Source: Diaporthe sp. PMI_573 (Eukaryota; Ascomycota; Sordariomycetes; Diaporthales; Diaporthaceae). Taken from it: a DNA stretch of 64,000 nucleotides. Below the pieces are notes generated by a model. It ran no database searches. It saw only the letters and a list, made by a program, of their open reading frames with translations, and was not told the DNA's origin. The stretch is taken from contig JAJTUP010000086.1 of assembly GCA_021399435.1 (NCBI GenBank), forward strand, positions 62,001-126,000. The letters are read 5' to 3'. A program made the position numbers and the translations under genes. This document shows, piece by piece, positions 24,995 through 36,978 of this stretch (position 1 is its first letter; each line of letters begins with the position of its first letter).

Positions 24995-25591
24995 TCATCT
25001 CCTTCTGTTCTCGTTTGCGCTTTGTTTTACCAGTGTGCCGATAATTATGAGACCAACAACGACCGGCCCAAGCTCCAGATCCCACAGTAGTATGAAGACA
25101 ACGACAAAACCAAGTAAAATCAAAAAGACCAGGATTGCATCCACCAGAGGATTTGACGGGGGCGGGGGCTTGGGCCGTGCAAAGAACCTTAGCACAGGTG
25201 GAGCGTAGATGCGCTCACCGGGCGACTGTGGGCCAGCGAGGCCGAGATGGCGGACGGCCAAGAGTAGTCTTTGGAATGACGCCTCGTCGGGTATCGCCAC
25301 ACCGGGCACAGCATCTTCGTAAAAGAAGAGATCGAGATCACCAGATCTTGTCAGCTCTCGCAGCCTGGCAAAGCTGAATCGAGTTACGTCATGAGGTCCA
25401 TAACCCAGGCCCTGCTTGGTGATGAGGGTCTGGAGGTTGAGAACTTTGGTTTCCGTATCCGGCTTGGCAAGCTGTCGTTGGACGATGACGTTGACAAACA
25501 GCGAGTCTAAGTCGGTGGGCGGACCGTGGCTTCTGGTGCGCAGAGCAAGGTATGACCACTCAGGGCCTGCTGCATAAGGAACTCCGGCCAT
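24995..25591 (-). CDS. Small two-helix membrane protein, function unknown
   Basis: A 198-residue single-exon protein. The N-terminal 140 residues are soluble and well-structured in composition, with DLDSLFVNVIVQRQLAKPD and DVTRFSFARLRELTRSGDLD. A Pro-rich hinge (FARPKPPPPSNP) leads to two adjacent hydrophobic segments, AILVFLILLGFVVVFILLW and ELGPVVVGLIIIGTLV, and a basic tail. It is probably tail-anchored or hairpin-anchored in an internal membrane. I recognise no family. The clean ATG, the full-length frame and the matched hydrophobic helices argue that it is real. Confidence 0.6.
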   Translation of the reverse strand: MAGVPYAAGPEWSYLALRTRSHGPPTDLDSLFVNVIVQRQLAKPDTETKVLNLQTLITKQGLGYGPHDVTRFSFARLRELTRSGDLDLFFYEDAVPGVAIPDEASFQRLLLAVRHLGLAGPQSPGERIYAPPVLRFFARPKPPPPSNPLVDAILVFLILLGFVVVFILLWDLELGPVVVGLIIIGTLVKQSANENRRR

Positions 25592-26508
25592 ATTGCGATA
25601 ACACTTTAGTTGCAGTTTGAGTCGAAATTTCTCTTGCAGACAAGATTTGGGTGATGCAGTTACTAGCAGGGCGAGGACGGCTCAATGCTGAACGTTTTCA
25701 GCTGGTTGATTTATAGCCGGATACATAATCTGGGAAACAAAGAAAAGAACACGGATGCTGTCAATAAAGGACAGAGTTCATTGCTCGACCTGCTAGTCCT
25801 TTTCTTTATTCTTTCACACTGTCTCTAAACACTAACCGGCAATACTGTCCACGACGTGTCGGCAATAAAGTGCATTTGACAACGAAGGGCCGCGAGACGA
25901 ACTACAATGGCGCGCTATAGAATTCCACGATCGCATGCTCCAGCAGGACGAAAATGATATTGAACATTGTAAAGCCCCTCCATTGATCATAGCTCCGGCA
26001 AGAAGCAGGCGCTCCATGCATTTCGGGAAGAGGATATGGAAGTTTCCACAGCAGCCCAGTAGTCAGGAAAGGCAACGCAAGGCTCGCCGACCAGGTACTG
26101 CTCTGGACCTACGAGGCTGCCAGTACGGCGCAGCCTGAATAGATATAGCTCATTACAAAAGCAGCAGGGCGGACCACGTTACAGGAATTAAAAGAAAGGC
26201 AAGGATGCTGGCAAGGCGGAAAATGTAACGTTAGGGTAGAAATACACTATAAGAATAGATCTGTCTGCTTTGAACACCAACAGGTGAGCCAAAAAAACGC
26301 TGACAAAACAAGTTTATATAGACCCGACGGTCCCTAGAGGCTTTTTCCTCTGCCTTTGTCTCTCTTATTAAACCCAGCTCAGTTACGTAAATATATGGTT
26401 TTCGCCGATATCAAACCTGTCACAATGAATGATTAATTGACATTGGCTAGAACCTAGAAGAGCTGCTATCCTATCTCGCCTTCTCGGGAGAGGCATTGGC
26501 TACAAAAG
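25592..26508. other. Intergenic, left border of the cluster
   Basis: No gene is seen. Two copies of CGGCAAT (25838-25844 and 25860-25866) occur here, the same heptamer found in the cluster's shared promoters. Confidence 0.45.
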
Positions 26509-28385
26509 CTATAGCGGACTTTCTAAAGATATACCCACGCAATTTACGGCAGGCCGAATCCGTGTTGTTGTCAGGGATCCATTTCCCTCGTATGCGAGTT
26601 GCGGTTCTCCAGTACTCGCGAGAGCCCCGTTTGCAATATGCACGTAATCTGCCCACGCCTGTTCTACAAGGCTTGCAAGTCTCGCACATGCTTCCTCCAT
26701 CTCTCCCTCCGTAATAAGACTAAAGCTGACACGCAACTCGCAAGAGTTCCGTCCATTTGGTAGGAAGGCAGCCCCGGGGATTGCAAGAATACCGACATCT
26801 AGAGAGAATCGACCCATCAGGTCAAAGCTATTCCAGCTCGGAGGTAGCCGGAGACGCAGCCACAAGAAGAGCCCAGCTGACGGAGAATTCCAGCTGGCCA
26901 GGTCCCGGAGGTGCTTTTCTGCAGCCAAGCAGAACAAATCGCGCCTGCGTCGGTAGAACTCGGCTGCGACTCTACAGTGAGAGAGAAACCCGTCATGTCT
27001 CCAGTGGCGGAAGAGGGACATTGCAATGACCTGCGTAGTTGTACAAGGCTGGAGACTGCTAAAGGTCAGCACGACTACACACAATCGGTCGTGCTTCCTT
27101 GTGAGAAAACTCGCCTCGTGTTCTCTGTCACTCTCGATACTAGTTGCACGACTGGTTCAGGTCCGGTGAGAAATCCGATTCGCATTCCAGCACTGACAAT
27201 TTTGCTCAAGGAATCGAAGCGAACAACACGACCAGTCTCCAGATTTACTTCTCGCTCCAATGACAAGTAGCTGCGACCCGTTCTAGCTGGTTTGTGCCTG
27301 TAGTCGAGAAAGTAGTAGGCATCATCTTCAAAAATGATCAAGTCGAATCGTTTGGCAAGGCGTAGACTGGCGTTGGTATGAGTGTGTCAGGTGAGCAATA
27401 CAAAATATTGGAAAGATCGCAGCCTGCAGACTTACATCTCCCTCTTCCGCGACTCTGTACAAGATACTCCCGTTGGATTAGAGCCCGTTGGCACCGTATA
27501 TATGACCCGCGGACGAGGAGAGTTTGTCGGCCAATGCGTTAATATCGTCTCTAGATCCAATGGGATGATACCTTCCTCATCTGTCGAGACTTCCACGAGC
27601 TCATGGCCATCCACCTTTAGAAATCCGATTATTCCGCTAATCATTGTCAGTCAAAATATTGTTTCAGGCTTTTGCGTCCTTTTCACTGAAAGGACCTACG
27701 TGTAAGCCGGGCTGTGGTCAACGTCAGTCTCACTCTGAATGTCGATAGATCAAGCGGGATCTGAACTCACGACTCGATGAGAATCGGATCTCCTGGATCT
27801 GTAAACACTTGGAAACTCTTATGTATAAGGTCCTGACTCCCGTTCCCGACACAGCAAGACCATCCAGAGGCTGCTGTCAAACCATGCACCCGAAGCTGAA
27901 GTTTCTGAAACCACTGCCCGATGCAGGCCAGATTAGAAACGAAACGCCAAAACAGAATCATGCGTATACCATACCTCAACAAGTGCAGGATAGCCCCCTG
28001 GGAGGTTGTATTGAAATGCGTCTGACACTTCGCCATCGTTTAAGCGTATAATCGTATCCGGTTTAGAACCTGAAGCCCTGACCATAAGTGACAGACCCGA
28101 GAACGGGAAGTTCGACGGGTTAGGTTTTCCTAATTTATATCAAAACCCACACGTGCGGTCTCCTGAGTCACAGGGTAAACAGAGTACGCACCGGGCACCA
28201 GCGATATCATCCCTGGAAGTGATTCCAACGGGAGAAGGCCACGGACTGCAGATATAGCTCAACGTTAGCTGCCTACTAGGTAACAACCCGAAAACAGGTC
28301 TCTTCTTACTGGCCCCTGCTTGCCATCGTTGTATGCGATTAGAGAACAAGTGGCTGATGTTGAACACATTTTGGGCTGAGTCCAT
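26509..28385 (-). CDS. Aromatic aminotransferase (PLP fold type I, Aro8/KAT II-like)
   Basis: Predicted to convert an aromatic amino acid to its 2-oxo acid, feeding the NRPS-like enzyme; TdiD does this with tryptophan in terrequinone biosynthesis. 480 residues in eight exons: 28310-28385, 28192-28245, 27975-28129, 27771-27913, 27700-27711 (12 nt only), 27436-27636, 27115-27366 and 26509-27058. The intron at 27059-27114 has a GC donor. Spliced motifs fit the kynurenine/aminoadipate aminotransferase group: LPGMISLVPGKPNPSNFPF, VGNGSQDLIHKSFQVFTDP, TGSNPTGVS, IIFEDDAYYFLDY, and the PLP lysine in DSLSKIVSAGMRIGFLTGP. A TTTQVIAMSLFRHW segment and the C-terminal RNSCELRVSFSLITEGEM complete the fold. 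It forms a divergent pair with P450-A. The substrate (Trp versus Phe/Tyr) is not settled by sequence. Confidence 0.88.
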
Positions 28386-29507
28386 GGTAGGAACACGTTG
28401 TCGGGCTAGATGTATATGGAAAGGGGCTAGAGAATTTCAACCTGCTGAGCCCATTGTAATGTTGTCTAAAGGACTGTACTCGCCACCGTTTGAATAGTGC
28501 TAAATTAATAGACATACTGACTTGGCTCCCGGTCGATTCAGCAATTTTATTTCGTTGTACTCCATAATCCCTATGTGCCCAGGGGATCCACATGTTTGCG
28601 TAATTATGCTCTTAAAGACCTTAATTACGTGTGACTAGAGTAATTACTCCTCGGACTATTGATATAGACCAAATATCGTACAGCGCCAACGCTACCGGAT
28701 GAGTCGGACCGGTAACTTAAGTTGGGACCGTCGTCTGATTCCAGCCACTTCATAATCAATGAATCTCAGCAACTCTGACGACTTATGTCTTCAGCAATTG
28801 CTTCTTGTAATACTAAGATCAGGTCGAGTTCACACGGCCATCATTTCGGAGCATTCGTTTCGTAGTGATTCGGTTCTTCAACTTTGACCATCACCCGAAA
28901 TTTAGTTTCCTCCAGGGACCCCTACAGCGGCAGTGCATTTCGCATTTGCCTACGGCTTTTAGACAGTGTTTAAGTTTTTAAGGTTCTTGTTAAAGTTACC
29001 TGTGCTCAGATGCCGGCAGTCACTCGCACTGTCTCAACTTTTTGAAATCAGCGTTTCCGCGGCCTTTGAACATACGGGGTTTTCCCTGAAAGAAGGATAA
29101 TTCGTGACGTCTGAAGCGTTGACCATAGAGCCTCTGCCTTATCTAGGAATCACTTAACCTAGATACGCAACAAGACGAGATGAGCCCGCCGAGCAGAAAG
29201 AGCTCAAAGTTGGGGTAATAACTTTCGGTAGCGCTATCATGATGAGACGTTATTTAAGCTGACGAGCCGAAAGTATCGTCGCAAACGCCGGAGGAGAAAA
29301 GTTAGTTAGGTGACTTGTGTCACAATATTTACGAGTCGAAGTCCCTAGGGTCAATTGCCGTGTCTTGTCTGATACGGAGGCGGTGCATTATTTATAGGGC
29401 GGACAACTAAACCAGAATGAAACAACTGTGCTTATTACTTCAGTCACGAGTCGTCAACCACCAATACTCAATTTCTAGTCTCTCGGCATTCTTGCAACAT
29501 TTTCGCA
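28386..29507. promoter_or_regulatory. Shared promoter: aminotransferase / P450-A
   Basis: A 1.1-kb head-to-head spacer. It holds AATTGCCG at 29353-29360, two oppositely oriented CGGTAGCG octamers (28689-28696 as the complement, and 29226-29233) and a TATA-like ATTTATAGG about 120 bp before the P450 ATG. These are pattern matches without experimental support. Confidence 0.45.
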
Positions 29508-31402
29508 ATGTCACTTCATCAAGGGATGTCTGGATTAAACCGTTCAATATCCACCATTAGCGCTTCAGATCTAAGCAAACTTGTGCCGGCAGCAATCGTT
29601 CTGGTACGCGTTACAAGACCACTTTTGTAAGATAGGAACTAATCACATAGGCATCAAAGATCTTACTGCGTCAAGTTTGTTGGATAGTGTATAACCTCTA
29701 CTTCCACCCTTTGTGCAAGTTTCCGGGGCCGCTGTTGCAGCGCGCCTCGACCCTACCATGGGCTATACAGACAGTCAGAGGTGTCCAGCAATTCCGGACC
29801 AGAGAACTGCACGACAAGTATGGTCCGATTGTCCGAATAAGCCCCAACCATCTCTCGTTTACAGATGCACGAGCACACCAGGACATCTACGGGCACCGGG
29901 TAGGTGCTGACAAGGGGAAAGTTGAAATGATCAAAGCGCCTCTCTTTTTCGACCCTCCATTTCCAGAGTTCTCCGACAGCATCGCGAATTCCGACCGTCA
30001 ACAGCACGCGAAAATTCGGAGAGCACTGGCGCATAGCTTTTCAGAAAAAGCTCTTCAAGGTCACCAGGAAATTATCATTCCATATTACCAGAGGCTCATG
30101 ATCGCTCTCCGTGAACATTCTCGCGAAGGGCCTCTGAACATTGAAAGCTGGATTAATTTTTGTTCTTTTGATATGGTAGGAGATCTCTCGATGGGTTTGA
30201 AGTTCGAGTGTCTCGTCAACGGAGAGTAAGCCCCTTCCCCCCCCCCTTTCAAAAATTCTCCACCCGCCAACATCTTACACTCGTTTCATTTGGGTGCCGA
30301 TACTGAATTCGCAAAGTTTTCATGATTCCATTAAAGCCATCCTCGAATCCCTTCCACAGACCGTAGTTCCTCTTGCAATCCGCTATGTTGGGTTTGGTAA
30401 GGCCCTAAGGCTGCTTTTCAAGATGGCGGGAGGCATCCAGGCTGCCAAACACCTGAGGAGGGACTTGGATAAAATGCTTCATGCACGCCTAGCAGAGGAC
30501 AGGAGCGACATACTCAACCAACTAATATCCAGAAAAGACTCTCTGGTAAGCGAATGTGCATTTTAATATGGACACGATTGCCACTAAAACCGTGTCCTAG
30601 GGACTAGACTTTGAAGGAATGGTGGCCCACGCTCTGGTCTTCCTCCTCGGAGGCGCGGACACGATCATAACTCCGATATCAGGCTGCTTGTATCACTTGC
30701 TCAAGAATCCGGACAAGTTGCACAAACTGCAGCGGGAGATACGTTCCAAATTCCGCTCGGACTCGGAAATAAATATTCAAGCCGTGCATAACTCGCCATA
30801 CTTGGTTGCCTGCATCAAAGAGGCACTGCGCATGTGTCCTCCGCTACCAGCCGGCCTTGTCAGAGTGGTTCCTCGGGGGGGAGGTGATATTGCGGGCAGT
30901 TGGATTCCTTCTGGCGTAAGTCTTCCCACACGTTATGCACGACCACTAGCATCACATTCTTGTCAACATTTTCTGACGAACATTAAGACAATGGTTGAGT
31001 GCCAGCAGTGGGCTATGGGCTACAGTAAAGAGAATTGGCAAGATGCTGGCACGTTCCGACCTGAAAGATTCCTCGAGCACAATGGCTTCGATAACATGGA
31101 AGCATTTGAGCCCTTTAGTGTTGGTCCGCGAGGGTGTTTGGGTCGAAAGTAAGTCGGCAATATCCCCCAGGTTTTCTTCTGTGTCTTAGATTGCGTACAA
31201 TCCTGACTGCTCATTGTTATTATTGGACAGCCTCGCCCACATCTCAATGCGCTTGGGCCTTGCGCGTTTGATCTATCATTTCGATATTGAACTAGCAGAC
31301 GATAGCCGGGACTGGTTCGAGAGGCGGCGGAATTTCTTCACATGGGAACGATTACATCTCAATGTACATTTGACGGCAATTACCAATGGTGTGGATCTGT
31401 AG
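29508..31402 (+). CDS. Cytochrome P450 A
   Basis: Membrane-anchored class II fungal P450, 515 residues. Six exons: 29508-29603, 29651-30225, 30317-30545, 30601-30915, 30988-31148 and 31231-31402. Landmarks in order: YNLYFHPLCKFPGP after the anchor, YGPIVRISPNHLSF, the I-helix FLLGGADTIITPISG, the K-helix ExxR in KEALRMCPPLPAGL, PERF in the meander, and the heme loop FSVGPRGCLGRN created by splicing, with the Cys present. The pattern resembles isotrichodermin-15-hydroxylase-type P450s common in fungal clusters. The second intron contains a C10 tract. The start at 29508 gives the expected hydrophobic N-terminus. Inferred role: hydroxylation or ring modification of the quinone product; no substrate can be read. 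Confidence 0.9.
30237..30246. repeat. Poly-C tract (10) in an intron
   Basis: Ten consecutive C shortly after the 5' splice site of P450-A intron 2. Confidence 0.85.
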
Positions 31403-31774
31403 CGATTCGAGCTTGTGTCAATTGACTGCTGTAACTGGGGGAATCCATGAACAACTCGAATAAGGAAGTAGTCAGGTCTGACCTAATCCCATAAAGTCGA
31501 CTTGGTAGTCTCGTAAACGATTTCTTTGCTACGAGGTGGCCATCTTCCAAAGTGTACTCGAGTATCTGATTCCTCTCTGAACTCTATTGCGCCAGGGACA
31601 CTGGCTCAAGAGTCACTCATTCACTAATACATCCACAGAGCTAAGTTAACTGATTGCCTGCTGCATGCCTCTCGTAGTCCAATTGGTATGGTGGAAACTC
31701 GCGCTATAGATGACTAGGTAACTAACAGCGTACTTCTGAGAGCCGCTTCATTCTCGATGCACCAGAGCAAACCA
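31403..31774. other. Intergenic, convergent P450 genes
   Basis: Short spacer between the 3' ends of P450-A and P450-B. No feature is seen. Confidence 0.5.
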
Positions 31775-33686
31775 CTACAGTTTCACTAGTCTCAGCGTAA
31801 CGGAACCCGGATTTCGCATCTGCACCGTCAGGTCCATGGCGCTCCCTTGGACGACAGATGCACATCGCCCCTTGGCGTCCGTCAGACTTTCACCCGTCGT
31901 AGCCACAACCTGGACCTCAAAATGCCGCATCAGCTGCGACAAGATAGCCACGTACTCGACCTGCGCAAACTTCTTCCCAATACACCCCCGCGGGCCTCCC
32001 GCAAATGGAAAAAATGTGTCTTTCCCCTCAGGTGGGTCACGAAATTCATCTGTCTCAGGGTCAATCCAACGGTCGGGCCTCCATAGCAGATGGTCCGCTC
32101 CCCAATACTCAGACAAGGTGCTGGCTGCCATGATATTGGGAATCACCAGAGTCCTAGGTGGGATCTTCACAAGTCTGCCATCAATGACGAGGTCCTGGCC
32201 CTCAGGGCCAATCGCAGACCTGTAGACCATTGGAATCGGCGGGTAGAGCCGTAGGGTTTCATTCTATTAGGCACAACTGATTAGTTCTCTGCCAAGTGGG
32301 GTTTGATGAACTTGAAGCTTAGCGCACCATTATTGCAAGACAGCGCTGAAGCTTGGGAAACGTTTCCTCATAAACGGCGGCTCCGGATGTACAGCCCATC
32401 GACTCTTGGGCTGGTACCGCAGACACTATCTCGCTTCTCAGCCACTGCTGCCATTCTGGGTAGGCGGCCAGGAGATAGATTGTGGACCCAAGGACACTTT
32501 TACTCGTATCGTGGCCCGTCTGATTCAATGCAAACAGAGTTCCAAAGATTTCTGTGTCCGAAAGGACCTGGCCTCCATTGCTTGTGACTTTAAAACCCTC
32601 GCCTTGAGCTTCTACCGATTTGCTGACAAGATGGCCACTGACGGACTGGGTCGTCTCTGCCTCGCCAGAGGCTAGCTGCTGCTTCTTCTCTTCGACTGCC
32701 ATTCGGAAATATTCACCTAGATCTTTCCACGCACTGGTAAATCGTCTGATGGGAGGCGGAACACTCCAGTCTGGCGCATACAAGATCCACCCTGGAATCA
32801 TGACGTAGGCGAGAATGTTGTGAGTGACGAAGAAAAGACTGTCACGATAAGTCCACTTCAGCTTTCCGTGGCTCGAACCGTCAAAATTCCCCTCAATACT
32901 AGCCCGCCGTCCACGGTCATTCGCCTTGCAGAAGTCCCATGATCTTCCTAGAGATGCCTTTCCGAATACATTGAGGGTTACTGTGTTGATATCCTCAAGA
33001 GTTGACGAAAACCCATTTGGCCCGTGATCGTTCCAGTACCTTGACATTTGACGCGTCTGTCGTGCAGCTTCGTCCCACACAATTCTGTTCATGCGCTCGT
33101 TGAACGGAGCGGCCGCGATCCGACGGTGTCGCGCCCACTCCTGCCCGGTTACCTGTCGTCTTTGTCAGCCCGGTAGTGATCGTGTAAACCTCGAGACTTA
33201 CCGAGACAAGGCTTTCCCCGTAGAATTTCGCATGACCTGAAAGAACAACTTTAACTTCCGTTGCACCCATCAGCTGTTGCACACTTGCCACTCACTCATT
33301 TGATCTGCATCCCGGTCAAAATCCCACTTTCTTTTGAATATCTGTTGTACAACATCAGGGTCTGCCACGTGGAGCTCGCTCATGCCGGGCGTCACGTTCA
33401 TGAATATCTTTCCGTGTTTTTCATGCATTTTCGTAGTAGTGTACTCGCCGTCGAACCACCAGCCGAGGGCATTATAGGATGCGAAGTCTCCCAGACCGAA
33501 AGGCAGGAGCCTGAGCATCCAGCCGAAAGGTTTGTGCAAAAGAATCCATGCAAAGTTTAGTCGTTGAACTGGGCTCAGGACGTATGGAAGCCCAGTCTCA
33601 CGAACCCGTGCGAGATTTCGGGCGAGGAGCCATGAGTTCCAAGCCAGACAGCATACGCCCAAACCGCAAAATATCCACAAGCCCAT
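31775..33686 (-). CDS. Cytochrome P450 B
   Basis: A 579-residue P450 in four exons: 33296-33686, 33202-33236 (35 nt), 32328-33152 and 31775-32263. The N-terminal anchor MGLWIFCGLGVCCLAW precedes a long N-terminal domain with ETGLPYVLSPV. Then come WARHRRIAAAPFNERM (helix C region), the I-helix FALNQTGHDTSKSV, the K-helix ExxR (NETLRLYPPIPM, formed by the last splice), and the heme loop FPFAGGPRGCIGKKFAQVEY with its Cys. It is longer than P450-A and C and clearly belongs to a different P450 family. It is paired head-to-head with the O-methyltransferase, so oxidation followed by O-methylation is a reasonable guess. Confidence 0.9.
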
Positions 33687-34479
33687 TTTCTTGCTAATGC
33701 TTTCGAAATTGGAAGACTACGACGAATGGTCATGTGTAGGTCGGCGTCTTTCAGAGTTAAGGTTGTTTTCTTGACACAATCCTCGCGCGAATCTGACATT
33801 GCCGTTGTCTGAAAACACAGTTTCCAGGACAATCCCACGAGCGTGTCTGAAACACAGCAGCGTTACAATTTCGGCAATTCAAAGAGCCCTGCTATCCAAA
33901 GCTTGGGCACAAGGCCATGGCATCGGGATTTGTTTGGCCTAAGATACGGCTGTTGATGAAAAGCCTAAATCTCGGCAGAAATGAACTCTACTGAGATGCA
34001 TTATGCCAGGAGGAGGATTGACAAGCCTCACCGTGCTGCGTATCATAATTCAGGCGACAACCAAACAAGCAGTCAATGTAACAACCTAAAGTCAAATGCC
34101 GCCTTAACAAAAGTTTAGTCTTTCTATTACATTCTACTCCCTATACCTTCTCCATATATTGATAGTCCTCAAAGCTCTAGTTAAATACGGCAGATAATTT
34201 AATTCTATATTTTTAATAATAATTGGACTTTTATAACATAATATAGCTATTATTTAATACGACAATATATAATTTCTTTGATTGGTGTAACATAAATGCC
34301 TTCTTTACCCTAGGTTGGAATCCTAAGACTGTGTCTTTGATGGGGCCACGCTCTAAGTATAACTGGGACCATCTCACGCTCACTTAGAGAGCTACGTAAA
34401 TTCACACTTGTTTCTCTACTTCATGGTGCCACGCTTGATTCTTCCACCTGATCACATACTGCGTCACTGTACTCTTGAA
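33687..34479. promoter_or_regulatory. Shared promoter: P450-B / O-methyltransferase
   Basis: Head-to-head spacer carrying ATTGCCG (33798-33804) and CGGCAATT (33872-33879), both close to the P450-B start. A very AT-rich block lies at about 34125-34290. Confidence 0.45.
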
Positions 34480-35919
34480 ATGAGCGCCACCGGGAAGGGA
34501 TGTACCTCAGGCATTAGGGCAACCCCAACCGATCCTAATCTTGAGAGCTTAGGTGAGGAGGTTTGCAACCTGTCAAAGAACATAACTCGGTACCTGAGGA
34601 CCAATAATTTCCCGCCCCCGTCTTTTCAAGAGAACAGCCCATCTTTCTACCCTAAAAATGCGGAATGCCAGGTGGCCCGACTTGAACTGCTGGGAAAGTT
34701 GCAGGACCTTTGGACACTCGCGCTGGGCCCGGCAGAATTTCTCACCTCCCATATCATCTATGTGAGCCCAAGAACCAGTATCATTGCGTCAGACGGACTT
34801 CATTAACCAAATATGCAGACACGAACCGATGCCCTTATTCTGAGCCTCCTTCAGGAACTTGACTTCTTCAGTGCGGTCCCTTTGGGGGGTTCCGCAACTT
34901 ACATGGAAATTGCCAAGCATACTCAGCTTCCCGAGTCCCTCGTTCGCCGTCTCCTGCGATATTCAATGATCATACACCTGTTCGCTGAGAGGGAGCCAGG
35001 CTCAGATTCAATCGTACACACCGGCATTACTGCGCATGCAGCCCGTTCACCTGAGTTCCAGGCATGGATTTGTCACGTCAATGTCGTCCAGCCTGCGGCT
35101 CAGATACTGCCGCAAGTGCTAAAAAACTTGTACGCCGGTGGTAGACAATCGGTTAGCGAGGCGGAACTGGAGTCAGCGTTCTGTGTTCTGGACATCGACA
35201 AAACAGGGAAGCCTACAAATCATTTTGAGTTTCTCAAGAAAGATGAACCAGGAAGACCAAAGGGGTGGCGAGAACTCATATTTGCCCAGGCGATAGATGC
35301 TGGGCGTCACATGCCGGGTCTACACATTGAGCAGCTCCTTGAGTCCAGCTTCGACTGGGATGCGTTAGGGAATGCCACTGTCGTGGATATCGGTGGTTCA
35401 GGAGGCCATGATGCGATAATCCTCGCCCGGAGGTTCCCCAGGCTGAAATTTATTGTGCAAGACCGGCCAGAACAGCAAGCCGCCTTCAACCAGAATCTTC
35501 CCGCTGACCTCAAAGGTCGTATTTGTTTTCAACCCCACGACTTCTTCTCGCCTCAGCCTGTCCAAGACGCAAGCATATATATGCTCAAGCATGTTCTTCA
35601 TGACTGGCCGGACACTAAGGCTATCGACATCTTACGCAGCATCGTGCCGGTGATGACGAATCACCTTCAGCGAATTGTATTGTTCGAGAACGTGGCTTTT
35701 CCTGCAAAGAGTGGGACTGGTCCGAGCAACATTGCACGAACGATTTCCGCAATGGACATGTTCATGTTGATCATGGGAAATGGCAAGGAACGAAGTTTGG
35801 CAGACTGGGAGTTACTGATTGAGAAGGCCGGTTCGCACTTGAAGCTGATCAACAACCACTCGCTACCAGGCGTTACCGCTCAGTTCCTGGAGATTGCTAC
35901 AACTAATCGAAGTGTTTAG
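34480..35919 (+). CDS. SAM-dependent O-methyltransferase (COMT-type)
   Basis: A 460-residue methyltransferase in two exons (34480-34761 and 34819-35919). The N-terminal half is the helical winged-helix dimerisation domain (FFSAVPLGGSATYMEIAKH). The SAM site is VVDIGGSGGHDAIILARRFP near residue 280, followed by FIVQDRPEQQ. The catalytic-base region is LKHVLHDWPDTKAIDIL near residue 350, with the His present. This is the plant-COMT-like architecture of fungal cluster O-methyltransferases acting on phenol or enol hydroxyls. Inferred role: methylating hydroxyls of the quinone core or of P450-added hydroxyls. An upstream in-frame ATG at 34423 exists; 34480 gives a more usual N-terminus. Confidence 0.9.
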
Positions 35920-36042
35920 CTTTGGTTCAATTAACCTTAACAAAATGAAGACCAATCTTTTCTGAGAATGATCCCAAATACTAAATGAGGAGCCTGTATT
36001 AACGTGTGCCATACTGTTCTACATCGACTCGAATATTGCCCA

Positions 36043-36978
36043 TCAAGGAGTTATCACAATTCTGACATCCGAGTTTCCGTCTTCCCAGGCACGACCTATT
36101 TCGCTCAAACTAAACGTAACGATTTTCGATGACGGCTTCATCTTGGCTGTAAACTGCACCAGCTCGCTTATCTCATCATGAAGATCCTGTCTACCCCAGC
36201 TTCCCATGCCGGATCCCATGATGCGAATAGCCTTTGTATTTAAAGCGCAAGCGGATACAGGCAGATAGTCCTCCCCACTCAGATCACCGACGTGAACATA
36301 CTGAAGATCGCGTCCAACGGGTGTTATCACAGTATTCAAAGCGTCCGCTGCCACCCGACCACCTACATAGTCAAGCAAAACATGCACGTGTCCAACTCCC
36401 GTTGAGAGATCCAGTGGCCGATCAGCTGGAATGAGGACGGACTCGTGGACTCCGTCTACATCGGCGAGACTCCGAGATGCCCCCACGATCCTCGCAGCCC
36501 CTAAAGACCGAGCTACCTGAGCAGCCGCACGGCCACTGGCGCTGGTCACGCCCAGGATCAGGATAGTCAGCCCTGTTATACTGCCATGGACGCGGCGGCG
36601 AAGTGCCATCCAGCTGCTTGAGACAGGGTTTATGAGGGCCGCAATGGCGACAGGGTCGACTTCTCCCTCATAACCTAGCCGGACAAGGTGTCGAGGGTCA
36701 ACGTGGGCACGCTCAGCAAAGAGCTTAGCTGCCATGGCATTGATATAGAACAATTCACCTGAAGACTCTTGAAGACCGACGCCGTCCACGCTGGGGTCGA
36801 AGGGGAGCGATGCCCCCCTGGCGGAAGGGTGGGTCCCGCCGCCGCGCCCACGTACCAGTCGATGCAAGCCAACAGCCACGATTCGTAACGGGATTTCACC
36901 TGCATTCGGTTCAGATGGTTCAGGTGTAGAGAAGCATTCTGGTGGCGAACCCCAGGAAGTGATGCGGGCAACTCTCAT
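36043..36978 (-). CDS. MDR-family quinone oxidoreductase-like protein (TdiC-like)
   Basis: A 311-residue single-exon member of the zinc-independent medium-chain dehydrogenase/reductase group (zeta-crystallin type). The N-terminal domain has HRLVRGRGGGTH and LPFDPSVDGVGL. The cofactor-binding strand-turn-helix is LTILILGVTSASGRAAAQVA followed by LGAARIVGASRS, and a late GSGMGSW precedes the C-terminal helix. The zinc-ligand Cys cluster is absent. In the tdi pathway TdiC reduces the benzoquinone to the hydroquinone before prenylation, and the same job is inferred here from context. The ATG at 36978 is the first Met in the frame. It is only 124 bp from the O-methyltransferase stop (convergent). 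Confidence 0.82.
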   Translation of the reverse strand: MRVARITSWGSPPECFSTPEPSEPNAGEIPLRIVAVGLHRLVRGRGGGTHPSARGASLPFDPSVDGVGLQESSGELFYINAMAAKLFAERAHVDPRHLVRLGYEGEVDPVAIAALINPVSSSWMALRRRVHGSITGLTILILGVTSASGRAAAQVARSLGAARIVGASRSLADVDGVHESVLIPADRPLDLSTGVGHVHVLLDYVGGRVAADALNTVITPVGRDLQYVHVGDLSGEDYLPVSACALNTKAIRIMGSGMGSWGRQDLHDEISELVQFTAKMKPSSKIVTFSLSEIGRAWEDGNSDVRIVITP

